Source: Aphis gossypii | Lineage: Eukaryota > Arthropoda > Insecta > Hemiptera > Aphididae | Length of the DNA stretch: 64,000 bases | Assembly: GCF_020184175.1 (NCBI RefSeq) | Contig: NC_065532.1 | Span: forward strand, 7,254,001-7,318,000 | Direction of reading: 5' to 3' | Part shown: positions 1-13,540 of the stretch, piece after piece | Layout: every line of letters starts with the position of its first letter | Numbering within the stretch: position 1 is the stretch's first letter | The notes under the pieces: generated by a model | What the model was told of the DNA's origin: nothing | Databases searched by the model: none | Seen by the model: only the letters and a program-made list of their open reading frames with translations | Program-made: the position numbers and the translations under genes

Positions 1-2195
1 TATTAATAAAAATCGAAAGTTTTGAAATGGTTTCATGAAATTGCAATATCGAAGTTCGCATTTTTTTAAATTTCTAAATATTTGTAAGCGAAATCCCGTT
101 GTTAGTGTTTATAATCACAATAAAACACGTGACGAAAACCATGATAGCATGCTATTATTGATAATAATCAGGCGACTATTGTGGTGTATATAGCTATTAG
201 CTGAAGCCTATAATGTTTCGGTTGTAGTTTACATTTTGTATTTTACATTGTTTGTTATACTCATGACTACAATATTGTTACCTACATTGTATTAAGATTT
301 TTAAGAGAATAAATTCAAGAATAAACAGTTACAAATTAATTTCGTTTTTTGTTGTTAAAGTAAAGCGAAAATTTTAATTTAAATTAAAAAAAAAACAGAC
401 TTTCAAGGAATGAAAATCAGGTATATCATAAAACGTAAATATAAAATATAGGAAATAACGGAGTCAATTTCAGGATCACGTAAGGTCATAGATATTTGCG
501 TGTTTAAAATTCGGTAGTGTGTTAATTTGGGCTATTTTTTAAATTATTTGACATAGAAATGGATAAATTTTAGACAAGATTTGCATTTTGTAATCACTTT
601 TAAATATGCGTATTAACAATTAAAAATTTATGATTTCAAAAGTAATACAACATTAAATATTTCCATACTTTCTAATTTTTAATTTTGAGTTTGGGTAATT
701 AAATAGTATATCATTAAAAATGTCGTTTTTTTCTGATGAACTATAATATACCTACAGATAATTAAAAAAACATATAAATTAAAAATTTCGAGATGAATAT
801 ATGATGAGACACTAATTAATAATCATAATGTTCACGAATTCATTGTGCATAATTTTCTAAAACCGAAACTTATAGTTTTTTATACAACTTTTAACCAATA
901 TCGTAAAATTCGGACGTTTCTGATTATGTTGTATAACATATAACATAATATACCAATACCAAGTATTATATACTTGAAATACTATATACTAGAACTATCA
1001 GGCATAATAATAATATAATACGATCTTAAAAATGTATGTTTTTTTTTCTCTTCTGAAATATTTTACGATAGCCCAAAAATAATTTTACTGATTATTAAAA
1101 AATCGAATTTAATGGTTGTTTTTACGAGTGTTAATAACTCGTTCACGAATAAATGACATGTTTACCCCTTGCGTCATGCTTAAAAGAGGAAAACGATAAC
1201 TCACTTGAGACCTTATTCAAGGGGTTTTATGGAAGGAAGCCGAATGTGTAATTAAGCATAAATATGAATTAATTTTTTTTTTCATTTTAATACCCACTAC
1301 TTATATGATATTTATCTAATAAAAACAACCTCAACAATTAAACGAAATTTAAATTAAAAAAAATAATAATAATAATTTATACAACATTGTAATTGCTTGA
1401 AGTTCTCAGTTATGCGTTTACCTATAAATACATCAATCGTGTTTTAGACGTGTCTAATATTAGCACATTTTCTATCAATAGCGTAGGAATTATGGAAGCC
1501 AAAGAATTGTATTCAGGTTTATTAATAACACATCCTATGTATTTATAGAACACGTTTTGTGATGAATACCTACAATAAAATATATAATACTATAATGGTC
1601 GAATTTGACATCGTATTACATTAATGTATTTAAGCATATTAATGAAACAATAATTGAATAATCATTATATGGTGAACATAATATTACATTAATTATTTAC
1701 CTTTGAGAAGTGTCCGATCAAATGTACGCCAATAAGAATTAAGAAAACTGATTTTAATGCTTTGAAAATAAAGCTTTTTTAGCTATAAATATGATTTGTG
1801 TAACGTTTAATGTACGACATTTTACTATGATTTTTTTTTTTTTGACCAATGCTCGATTTTATTTTGAATACTTTTTTAGAGATTTGATTAATTCTAGTAA
1901 ATTATTTTTCTTTTTCACAAAATGATACTATTGGGAGTATTATGAATGGTACAGATATTGACTTATTTTTTTAATAATTCAAATTAACAAATACTACTAC
2001 TAAAATAATATTTAATAATATAAATAATTTAAAAAGGTAACTCATTTTTATAGGATTTTTAAAATGTTTAAATAATTTTTATAGTCATTGCATTATTTTA
2101 AATAATTGTTTAGTGCTTTAAAGTTAATACTCAAATCATCATTATTCTGCATAATATGAAAAATACGGGTAGTTTATTTTCTAAGATGGGTATGG
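1..2195. other. AT-rich intergenic or intronic sequence
   Basis: Very AT-rich, with short poly-A and poly-T runs and scattered TAATA-type microsatellite. I see no open frame with coding character, no paired splice sites and no RNA gene. Confidence 0.6.
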
Positions 2196-4783
2196 CTATA
2201 CGTAACACAACGTGATGTGAAAAAAAAAATTACAAAAAACTTGGAAACCGAGTTTTGTGGTTTTATTATTCAAAAATCGTTTTTTCTTCTTGTTTGCCCA
2301 AATAATAATAATAATAATATCACGATTGCGATCTCCTTTCGGTCTCGAATTGAAATCTCTATATACATATATATATTGTATACTTACCCTCATACTACAA
2401 TTAGTTTTCAATGATATAATCGATAGACCGGTGCAGATGAGGATTTAATACTGATACATCTGTTCCCTCGTCACCCCACGATACGAACATATTGAACCCT
2501 TTTTTTTTTACAAATAAAAGCGGTTTTTTACCCCAAAACGCATACGGTTCCCAAGAAATCAGTAACTACCTACATTTCGTGAGCGTACTTTAATTGAATA
2601 ATGATTTTAAAAGCTACCTGCGGGAAAGAGTTACGTGACGAATATAAACCCCTTTCGAAGGTACTTATACCAATTGCCTTGCCTATAGAGCATAAATCTT
2701 CGGGGCACTTGACTTCGGTGACCTTTGAATTAAAGAACTATTTGTCGGAACCAATTTGTGGTATTCAATTTAATATACCACGGGGATAATACGCAACAAG
2801 AATAAATAGAGGAAATTAAGAGATTATAAAACTCATCAATAATATTTGCAAGGGGTGAAACGCGCATCGGGGCATTGCAGTTGTATGTACACATCATCAT
2901 AAAATGAAAAAAGGAAGAAAAGAGCGTATAATAACGCGCTCGTCGGATGAGTGGTCTGAACCCCCGGGGCCGGTTTGTTGTGGACACGGAGTTTTAAGGG
3001 AAAACCGCACGAACTACAACAACAATAACACGTTTTTGGGTCGGTACACGCCCTGAAGGATTTGAATTATTATTTATTAACTACGTACATAACGTTATAA
3101 TAACCGTATAATATTATACAAAACGGTAGCCACGAAGAGGAAAACGTGAGTGCCGTTGTTTGCGTTGGCGATAAGTATATATAGTCGAATAGCCAAATAT
3201 ACGTGTGGCACGGTTGATAATTCATTAACAGTTCATTTGAGTAAACTGCAGGACCGTTCTGTGGACAAATGATTAACAAAAACCATACATTTGAACAATT
3301 ACGTACTCGACTAATTAAACATTATGAAGTTTTTTAAAACTATTTTTACTAAATTATGGGTGTATAATATATATTTTAAACCTATATAAACCTAGGTATT
3401 GTACTAAAAATTAAAATAAAAAAACAAATTAATGATTTACTTATAAATATCAGCATACTGTAAATGTTAACTACAACATTTATCCAAATATCACATACTC
3501 ATATTACATATTCACATAAATTCATTATGTATTTGATATTTTTGATAAACTATTGACAACAGTATTAGGTAATACATCTAAATTGAAATCCTTATTAATG
3601 TATACCTCTCAAAAAGCAGACATATTTCCAATTGTGAACGCACTTTTAAATTCTCCAGAAAAAATATAAAAATATATGTACACAATAGGGGTTTTAACTT
3701 TTAAGTACCTAGCTAATACTCTTGATAATGGACATAGAAAACCAGCACCAAATTTAAAATGACTTCTTATAAAAAAAAAATGGACATATGCATAATGTAC
3801 AAAAACACTATTCTTATATCTATCTTTTATACATTAAAATAAATAACTAAAAATTATTTTAACAGTAAATAAGATGCAATTGGGTGGTAATCAATTTGCA
3901 AAGCGATTGTAACAGAAAAAAATTACTCAAAAAAATAAAAATTACTGTTTTTTTTTTTAATTTTGCATGATTATATAGTAGGTATATAAATATGTACCAA
4001 CTTTTTTTAATATATGCATTTGTATATACTTATATTAAATAGATAATAAATATGTGTATAGTAACACTCAGTACAATATCATTAAAATGGAAATTTTTAT
4101 ATTCCACGTGACTTTAAAAGACATAAGTAAATCTTTCGCTGTATAATATAGTTCTGGTCAAATGTAAATAAATTCCTCCATGAATTACCTTTTTACCTTT
4201 TTACAGTGTAAATAAAAGATGGTGCAATTTTCTACTCTGACTTTTTTTTTGTTTTTATCTGCCTTTAGTGGAAACAATATTATACAACTTTTATTACGTA
4301 TTTACTTATGAAAAGATTTTAGGAACATTTATTTTAAAAATGTTAAGCAACTATAGAGTAATAATATAAAACAACAGACAGTTTCTATCAACAATTCTCT
4401 AAAATATGTAGCATGACAATCTTTTTCACTCTCCTGGCATCAAAAATAAAGAGATTATAGCGTTCATACGAATTGGTAGTTTTTGGACTGTTTACTATTC
4501 ATTTGATTAAGTTTTATGCTGTAATAATGTACCATAATAATAATTAGGAAAACAGATATTTTTATAAAAATAATAACACTATCTTATAAAAATTATATTT
4601 TCTTCAAAGTTGTATTTAAAAAATAAAAAATAAAGTTTTATAGGATTCAACTCTTGCATTTGTTGGAGATAACCATTTTTTTTTTAAATGTTTACTAATC
4701 CCAGTATGTAATATAAGCACCTACGCAATTATAATATTATTCTATCGTGTTTTTGAAAATCCCTGTAGCATAAACTGTGACTT
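2196..4783. other. Noncoding; one slightly GC-richer patch at 2600-3250
   Basis: From about 2450 to 3250 the sequence is less AT-rich and contains CpG, then returns to AT-rich sequence. A 62-codon plus frame (2601-2789) lies in the patch, but it has no splice signals and no recognisable domain, so I do not call it a gene. The rest (3300-4780) shows nothing. Confidence 0.5.
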
Positions 4784-4811
4784 GAATACTTGATTATTGA
4801 TTCAAGTATTC
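4784..4811. repeat. Short inverted repeat, 10-bp arms
   Basis: GAATACTTGA (4784-4793) is followed after an 8-base spacer by its exact reverse complement TCAAGTATTC (4802-4811). It could form a small hairpin or be a dyad binding site; no function is implied. Confidence 0.6.
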
Positions 4812-6300
4812 GAGACGCATCATACCGAGTACTTCTGGGTATGTATGTACAGGCTGTGTGTATACAGTAGTCACACAAGAGCACAATAAAACCGGATGAC
4901 TTCTGCAATATGACCCTATTTGCAAGGATACCGAGGCGGCGACGGACGTCTCATTATGATCGAATGGCCGTGTGATCGCAACTGCTGTTTTGTTTTATTC
5001 GCATTCGCAATAATACATATGATTATATTATTATTATACGCTCGCATTCTGCACCCCTCTCACTGTTCCCGGCGGTAAAAATAACCGAGCGAAACGTTGG
5101 CCACTTTCATCGATTTCGCTCCGTTCTTTTTTTATTGGCCAATAATCAGTTTTGCGTTCAATCTGTTTATTCTTAGAGTATATTATTACTATTATTATGG
5201 AGTATATAAACTATATACGCGCATATAAGCGGACGCATAAACATTTTGCGGCATTTCGAAAATAAAATTTATCGCGTTCGAAATACGGTCGACAAAATAA
5301 ATACGAGAAACAGAAAAAAAAAATGGAAAGAAAGAAAAAAAAAGTCATAATACCTAACCCATATATATGTATTATTATGTAGATGCAGAAACACATATAA
5401 TATGCGAATCCGAAGCTCGTATGTCATCGCACATAATGTCACGGCGTATTATAATGGGAACGAACCATAATAAATTTTGTCGTCGCGTGTTTTCTCTTTA
5501 ACGCGAAAACGAACCGGAATCGTAAAACGGATAACAGTAATATTATATATATTGTAAATAATAATACTAAAACACCGAATTGTGTGTAAGATTCGTACGG
5601 AGTTTGCGAGAATATAATACTATGTATGTATTATATTGATACAAATGGCTCCGTAGATGTGTGTAGGTGCTGTATGCAATAATGCTTGTATTATATGCGC
5701 GTGCAGTTTATATATATTATATAATATGCGAATGTGTTGTGGTTTTCTTTTCCGCACACGCGGCAAGGCTTAAGGTGTTTGCGAAATATTATTAATAGTA
5801 ATAATGTCGTTTCTCTGCGCGAATGTCATTGCGCGAGGGGAAAAAACGTACCTATATAATATATATATATAAGTATACGCGTGCGTGGTCGTAATTTGAA
5901 AAACTGCGGGAGCGGTAACCGCTGTATATATATGTATGCGCGTATATATATATAAAAAAATACATCGTAACGGTTCAAAGCCTTTAAAAAGCTTTTAAGG
6001 AGATATATTAAAAAGAAAAAAAAAAACCCGGAGCCGACAGAGAGAGACCTAACTCCGCCCGCAAAATGTTGTGTCTGCGCGTTGCTCTTTACGCCCGGAA
6101 ATCTCAGAATGATAATGTCGCAAAGCTCGGATAAAATATCTCCCCGACCTGCACCTCGCTCGTGCCGCCCGTCCGACTTTCGCGGTTGGCGCATATGCCC
6201 TCTAGAATACAAAGCGTGTGTTAAGGCAAAAATCGATATGCATAGAATATATAAATATATATATGTATATAGAAAGAAACATATAGCTGTAGAGTAAAAT
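4812..6300. other. CpG-containing noncoding island with a palindromic CCAAT box
   Basis: Less AT-rich than its flanks, with many CpG. At 5134-5143 is the perfect palindrome ATTGGCCAAT, that is a CCAAT box on each strand, the type of site bound by NF-Y in promoters. The long minus-strand frame over 5826-6506 is made mostly of (TA)n and poly-A translation and is not a gene. I find no first exon here. Confidence 0.4.
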
Positions 6301-8575
6301 GTATACATTATAATACACCTAATACATCGCAAATGAATAAATTCCTCGTAATAATCAAGAAATAACGATGAAATTATAACGCAAACATACTGTACGTTCA
6401 CAGAAGAATAGACAACTACAAAATGACATATTAATTGTATAATATCAGTGTGTATACCTTTACTCGAATTATTTGAATATTTTAATAAGCTAGTTATAAA
6501 AATCACATCTTTTTTAATAATTTTAAAACAGGAGAGAACTATTATTACGTAGTAGATAAGCAGTATGTATTATGTAAAGAAAAGTTTGGTCACAGAATTT
6601 AATTATTGTAATTGTGTCAATTTATAATCTAAATTCTAAATGGAACAACCTCGAGTGAATTTTAACAAGGCGCTACTTAAAAGCATCATAAACCAAATAA
6701 ATTAAACTAGTAATAATTATCTTTAATTAATTATGAACGATAGTTTTGTGATTTTATTAGTAAATAAATTCACGCACGTTTATATAATTTCAAATTTGAA
6801 TAAAATCCACTTTATTACTTATTGTTATAGATGTATAATTATAATTATATATTTGTTTAAATCAAGTTTTATTTATGTTGATTTTTTAAAACCTTATATA
6901 ATATTTATGACGTTTAGATAATTTATTGCGTATATCAATGAAAACTTTAAATCAATGTCTACTGTAAAAAGCATTTGGCCTTTTTAATAACTACTGTAAA
7001 CGTGTGAACTGTTGACTTATTTGTTTACAATTTGACAATAAATCTGAATAGGTGTGCATTTTATGAGAAATATTAAGTTAATGAGATTGGTTTTGGTTTA
7101 TAAAAAGTTAATTTAATTAATTAATTAATCTATAAAATAAACAAAATTGTTAAATATCTTAATGGTATGATAGATAAATAAATCAATAGAAACGATGACG
7201 TGAAAAGCTGTTTCTGATAAGCTAATAAGTACTAAAATTTTATGATGCTAAGCATAATAATATAAATTGACTATAATATATATACATATATATATATTAT
7301 TTGTTTAATTTAAATAACCAAGTACTTAAGAACTAAATAAAAAAGTATAACATACTCTTGATAATAAAATAAAAATTGAAGTCATTGGCTACACATTTAA
7401 ATATGTAATCATAATTAATAACATAATACAATAGCGATAATCATTAATATGTATATATAATTTTTTACTTTTATCGAGTTATCATTGATTTATTTAATAA
7501 AACATATTTTAAAACATTTAATATTATATTATACTCACTGGTGAAATAATTTTAACTAGTTATAAAAAAAAAAAAAACGTTTTCTAACATTTATCCCATA
7601 TTTATTAAATTATCTAAACTCGTTATCAATACTTCTGCAGTCCGTGGGAATGGTTGGGTCGCAGACAGATGTCTAAAATACATTTTTAGGTAACATTTTC
7701 ATTTTACTCTTACACACTTTTACTATTGCTTTTATGTAAGAATCCATCAAAGGGTTCACACTCAATATAATTACCGGACAATTGTGGCAAAGGTTTTACG
7801 CACATGTGGAAACGGTTAAAAGGATTACGGCACGTTTCAAGGGGTTAAATCACGCGTAGGCATTTCGTTTAAAAAACCATATATTTCCCCCGTTTTATTC
7901 GATATGGTTTTTTCTCTATTCTTTTGAGTTGATATTTCAATTCCGAGAATATCGAAATAATTGTCGATAGTTATATAGTAATAATAATAATAATACACGG
8001 GATAATAACAGGAACAAAAAAAAGAATAAGAAGAAAGGGTCTCGCGCAAAAAGAAAGATTCTGTTTTTTTTTTTTAGCGAAAGGGTGAACAAAATTGTCA
8101 CAAACGAATATGCGTATTCATCGGCCATCGACCGAATGTCACGACAAAGGCTTCTCCCCAAAAATCACCAAGTCCCTTTTTGCTTACGTCCCTCACCAAT
8201 GTTTATCCCGTGCAAAACAACTTATTTCGTACGGTTTTTATTATATTCTGATTGTCTATTCGGAAGATTATATTCTATGTATTTTTGAAATCTACGCGTG
8301 AGAAAATATTATTTCATATTATACTTTAATTCAACGAACGCAATCTAGGTATATGTAAATGTTGCATAAAACATGTGTTCTCATTATTTTATTAGGATAT
8401 ATATATATATTATATATATGTTGGACATAATATAATCTTTAGAGATATAGAATATAAATTACCTAAAAGACAACTAAAAATATTCTTGAAAAATGTCTAA
8501 AAAAGTAAAATTAATTGTTATTATATAACGTATATTTAAATTGCAGTTTAACTTTTTTTAATACCTATATAATAA
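6301..8575. other. AT-rich noncoding sequence
   Basis: AT-rich throughout, apart from a mildly CpG-containing part at about 7640-8290 that yields short overlapping open frames on both strands. No splice pair, domain or RNA gene seen. Confidence 0.5.
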
Positions 8576-8583
8576 TTTATAAG
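8576..8583. repeat. Target-site duplication, left copy (TTTATAAG)
   Basis: This octamer directly abuts the left end of the element at 8584 and is repeated exactly at 9332-9339 just after its right end. An 8-bp duplication is characteristic of hAT-superfamily insertion. Confidence 0.8.
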
Positions 8584-9331
8584 TAGGATTCTATATTTAA
8601 ATGCTTTAAATAAGCAACTAAAAAAGTACACGATTGTTTTAAAAAAAGGAAAAAGAAGTATATTTATTTTTTAAAAAAGCAAAAATAAAGCATGACCAAC
8701 ATTTAATACGAACTAATTATAAAAATGAATTAAATATTTTTAAAAATTAAAAAAAGAATTAACTACCGTGTATCCGTGTATTTCTTTTGATGATTTACTG
8801 TAATGAAACTGATTCTATTGTCCGACAGAATATTCACATTTGACATAAAAAACGAACTCTTTACATCCACTGAAGTGATCGGTGCGTACTCATACAAGAG
8901 GTTTCAAATTACAACACTAAGTCTTTAATTTTGAAATGGTCGATTTCGATGTTATAAGCATACTGACCGAATAGGTACTGCAGACTATATGTAGATAGAC
9001 AATCTATACGTTTTAATAATCAAGCCGATAAAAAAAACAATAATAATCTAATATAAACATTTAGTCCGCATTCTGGGTTTTTACGTTTCTTAGGTATTTA
9101 TTAAATTTTTTTATTCTTATTATAGTAGCATAATAAACATATAAAAATTCTTCAGTTGAAATAACTGAAACAAAGAAATAAAAGCATTTATTTATAAAAA
9201 AAAAAGCCTAAAAAAGCAAAAATAAATTGGTTTATTTAGAATCAGAATGACGTGAAACGAATTTATGTATAAAAATTAGATTTCTATCTCATATATTAAA
9301 AAAAAGCATATGCTTTAAAACCCGAGTCCTA
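8584..9331. mobile_element. Non-autonomous hAT-like DNA transposon (MITE), copy 1
   Basis: About 748 bp, starting TAGGATTC and ending GAGTCCTA, whose reverse complement is TAGGACTC, so the ends are imperfect terminal inverted repeats; the inner parts (ATGCTTTAAA near the left, TATGCTTTAAAA near the right) continue the symmetry. It sits between perfect 8-bp direct repeats TTTATAAG. It aligns along its whole length, in the same orientation, with a second copy at 31729-32424; well-conserved stretches include TTCTGGGTTTTTACGTTT, AAAAATTAGATTTCTA and TCCACTGAAGT. No transposase frame is present, so it must have been moved in trans. The TIR beginning TAGG and the 8-bp duplication are what is expected of hAT elements. 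Divergence between the copies shows that neither insertion is recent. Confidence 0.8.
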
Positions 9332-9339
9332 TTTATAAG
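9332..9339. repeat. Target-site duplication, right copy (TTTATAAG)
   Basis: Exact match to 8576-8583, flanking the right end of the hAT-like element. Confidence 0.8.
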
Positions 9340-12194
9340 CTTAAGTAAACATTTAATTGTTGTGTTACTTTTTTATTATCTAGAATAGAAATACTAATTA
9401 CGTTGAAAAAGTAGATAAATTAAACCATAATAAATATGGTTAAATACATTTTTGAGATAAGATTAATGATTTAAGATCTATGCAAATAATCAGATGCGAG
9501 GAAACTATCCAACCATATTTTTTTTAATTTTATAATTGTATAATTGATATAAATACAAAATATAATATATGTATTGCAGTTAAAATGTATAAAACCTACC
9601 TGTGTGTTAAAAAATTATACAGAAATTGTAGGAAAAAAATAAAAAGTCCGTAAAAATTCTATCTCTAATCTAATCATATTGATATAATTGGATCGTTGTT
9701 TTGGAATTGGGTCACTATAAAAAATAATTTCGCAAGGACATTTTTCGTAAAAAAATCTATAAATTTATTCTCTTGATTATTAATAGTGAAGTAATTAATT
9801 ATTGTCCTTGTTAAAACATAATTATTTGTGTGAGATATTTATTATGAGCTCCCATGTTCACTTAATTTACTTAACACAAATTCATTTTATAAACCTAGCA
9901 TTTACATGTCAATTAAAAATCATAATAATATCATACATTGGAATTAGGTTTTAACAATATCTATTAGAATAAAAATCCCAACCACCGAGTTTAAGTATAA
10001 TATAATATTCAAGAAAATGTGTAGGCCATACAAATAACTGATTGTAATAATATAAACTTATTGAGTCCGAATCCATATTAAATTTTATGTCAAAAAAGAC
10101 TTGTCGAGACATCGAGCATTAAAATATGTATCGTATATTCGTATATATTGATGTTTAAATTATCCGATACTGATAATAGATGAACGCCTCTTCAGGTCTT
10201 TATCCTTTTTCGGTGTATATTAAATATTAGAGTTAAATTAAAATCTATTGACATGCGTTTTCGAGTACGGTCACTGATAACTATTTATTTTTACTTAGTT
10301 ATTATGTACAATTTAAACTAGATACCTATAATAATATTAATACCTAATACAAGACAAGTACTGTGTACCTAAATAATATACTTTTACTGTAATATAATAC
10401 TGCAGTTATCAATATGTTTATGAACTATATAAAGTATAATATAAACATAATATATTATATGATTTATAATCTAACACTTATCTCGCCGATCGTACAGCTG
10501 TTTGCAAACCACAATAATAATTATTAACCGTAAAAATAAGTATATTTATCAGCCGTAATACAATGACCCGAGCAGGTCATGTCGTTAGGGGAGTTTAGGT
10601 AACGATGTGTACCGGAACGCGTGCACCATATACTCTCGTTTAGGACAATAATAATAATAATTTGACATTGCAAACGATTACACTGCAACATGGGTGAAAT
10701 ATTAATTATTGTACGACAAGGAGCGTATTACCAAACTGTTTATATGTTTATAATAATACATAATTATTATTGGAGTGGCGTCGACGTCGCGTTTACAGTG
10801 TTATTCTCGAGATTGGAAATCTACGCGGTGAATAAAACAGTCGGTCACCGCCGTCGTACCGTCAGTTATATATTCGCATTTTGTAAAGACATTAATGCCA
10901 GCAGCCTACTTTTTTTTTTATATACATATTTTTCAATAACGACAAGAAGCCACAGAATAGTATCACGAACATTGCTTGTCGTAAAGACCCCATCAAGTAC
11001 GCGCGCACACAAAAAAGCGGAAGTAGTAAAAACGCATTATATTTGCATTTACATAACGGGTCTCGTTAAAAAAAAAAAAAAAACCCCTCCGACCATTAGA
11101 TGTGCACTTATTGTTCTTCAAAAAACGTCTATACGTTGAAATAGGTGTATATGTATATATTATTTATAAATATGGTGTGCTCCTATATATATATATATAA
11201 TTTAATACATACGTAATACATTATACATACACGAGCATATATAATATAAAATATGAATTAGTTTACGGTGATAATATGTACCTTGTACAACAACTATGTA
11301 TGTATAGAATATAGTTTACGATGAGCATGTATCAAAATAGATAGGCTTTACCAAAAGATCCATCAGTCCATATCATCTCATCACCTCGAATTCATAACAT
11401 AAATTATAAGCACAGCTCTTAATTTTGAATTTTGAACTCTCAACTTGAGTTAACGCAATATAATATTTGCAACCATCCTAAAGCATTTGATTTTGAATTT
11501 GAAATAATTTTAAGCTTGTCTATAATGACAATCTTCTTATCAATATTATGAATATGAATAATATAAAGAGATTATATAGACGATACTAATAACTGCAGTT
11601 AGAATAACGAAATTTATAATACTATATTGATATATTACATATTATGTAATATTAGGTCGTTTATAATTTATATGACTAAATTATTATTCTAAAGCGACAT
11701 AAAATCTAATTTGACTTAGTTAAAAAAATATAATTAACTTTCAGAACATGATATATTTCGAATTCTATTACATAGAAAATGAATCAAATTATTATTTATT
11801 GTAGACTTTAAAAAAAAAAAAAAAAAAATTAAAACATGTTGAATTCGGAGACTAGGTTGATGACGCGTTTATAAATTTGCAATAACTACGTGGGTACGAC
11901 ACCACGGAAGTTACCGACGATTTTCCTGTATTCACAAAGTCTAATTTGATATACTACCTACTTATTGCTACACTATTTAATTGATCTTCTATACAGTTCG
12001 TTCTAATGAGTGAATGAGTCACGAATAAGCACCTATTACTGGTATTTCGACTTCAAATAATATCGCACCACGCACGTATTAAGGAACAGTTAACAAACAG
12101 TTTTGAGTGGGCAGATGTTAAAGAAGTATTGAAGGAAACTCGTATACATTTCGGTACCTGCATTAATACGCAATAGGTCTGCACAATACATTAT
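9340..12194. other. Noncoding; small CpG patch at 10480-11130
   Basis: AT-rich apart from 10480-11130, where CpG is frequent. A 149-codon plus frame runs over 10690-11139, but it is held open through poly-T, poly-A and repeat sequence and has no recognisable domain. Nothing else is seen. Confidence 0.5.
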
Positions 12195-12392
12195 CGCTAA
12201 AAAAAAATTCATAAGGATGCGCCGTCGTTATTATCTGGGCCTCGGAAGTATATTGTGTGTCTTTGTAGTGTATGTATACAAACACGTGATGCATAATTCA
12301 AACGACCTTTGAGCTCTACACTGCAAGGACTTTTGGTTATGCGGGTGGTCTATAAGCGATGGGTTGGTTGGTGGCGGATCCAGGGTGGGGGT

Positions 12393-12394
<2 letters not shown>

Positions 12395-12427
<33 letters not shown>
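12395..12427 (+). repeat. (GAC)11 trinucleotide repeat
   Basis: Eleven uninterrupted GAC units. Read in one frame it would encode poly-Asp, but the surrounding frame is not gene-like. Confidence 0.95.
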
Positions 12428-12988
12428 TTCGACAATGGCAAAACAGCTATAACCTTTCACCCCCACCCCCTAACGGGCTGCTCAAAGCACGCACACGCGT
12501 GTATACGTAGGACCGCGATCGACGGCGGGCGGACGAGCGCGGCGGTAAAGAGAATATGACTGGCACTTTTAATAGCGTTTGCACGTGTTACAGTCTCGTG
12601 TCACACGGTTCGGCCTTTTGTCGCCCAGCCGCCGAAGCCTTTTGGCTTTTGATGGGTTTGTCCTGTTGACCCCCTCCCCTCTTTACATTCTCTCTCACTT
12701 TCGCGCATTCTATCGCTTATTATACGTATATATATATATATATAGTTGCTCTCACACTCCGACCCCGGGTAATTACCACGACTGTTATATAGGCGTTCGA
12801 CGGCGCGGTGCTGCGGCCGTCGGGCCGACGATATTATATAGGATTAGAGCAGGAGGAAAAGGACAACAACTGTTACGTCGCCGCCGCGCAAAACCGTTCT
12901 TATTGTGTTCTGGAGTGTCGCACATAAATTTCCGGTTCCCGTCGTTTATAACATTTTTTCGGTCCGCGAAAAAGGAACTCTATACACG

Positions 12989-13012
12989 CACACACACACA
13001 CACACACACACA
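12989..13012 (+). repeat. (CA)12 dinucleotide repeat
   Basis: Uninterrupted CA run, followed by a degenerate CA/TA tail to about 13025. Confidence 0.95.
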
Positions 13013-13540
13013 TACACATATACATTATACAGTGTGCGGATATATACGATGTATACTTCGGGCCCACCGAAGACACGACATGGCTTTTATTGTTAAGTGC
13101 CGTCGTCGTATATACGATATTATTATTATTACACTGTTGCAGTTACATGTATTTATTGTAGACGAGTATAATATATATAAGCGTTATATAGTCTTATATA
13201 GCCGTAGTCAGTGCAGTTGTCGCCCGGCACGTGGCCACCATCGAATAAAATAATATATTAAACATACGTCGTCGTCGTCGTGTCCCATCGCCCGGTCAAA
13301 CGGAGCACCGTTCCGAAACTATTATCGTCTGTGTGCGAGCCGAATCGATTGTTTCCAAACACGCGGACATTCGAAATTCGCGTAATTGTTTTTATTGTCG
13401 TCTGCGTTATAACAATAATAATAATAATAATGTCGCGAGTGTATCTCACATCTAGGACCCATATTGCTCGACCGCGGGCAGATGCGACTTTGGCACTCGC
13501 GCGTACGACAATATTATAATATTACGGTCACAGCGGCTTA

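Larger units (their letters stand above)
12195..13540. other. CpG-rich island with several microsatellites
   Basis: Markedly less AT-rich than its surroundings. It contains an 11-unit (GAC)n at 12395-12427, (TA)n near 12730, (CA)n at 12989-13012 and CGT repeats near 13270. At 12372-12390 the text GTGGCGGATCCAGG followed by a G run resembles the 'GTGGCG...GGGG' termini common in aphid interspersed repeats (from memory). Open frames occur on both strands, as expected in such sequence, but none has splice support. It may be a promoter or regulatory island. Confidence 0.4.

Noticed and set aside
2601..2789. 62-codon plus frame beginning MILKATCGKELRDEYK
   Set aside because: Reads like a protein but lacks splice sites and any domain; an open frame of this length is expected by chance in a less AT-rich patch.
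5826..6506. 226-codon minus-strand open frame, the longest in the window
   Set aside because: Long parts are translations of (TA)n and poly-A/T (Tyr-Ile and Phe runs). No domain, no splice context.
10690..11139. 149-codon plus-strand frame with an ATG
   Set aside because: Held open across poly-T and poly-A; no recognisable domain and composition unlike the ODAD4 exons.
12359..12559. Poly-Asp protein
   Set aside because: Product of the (GAC)n microsatellite.
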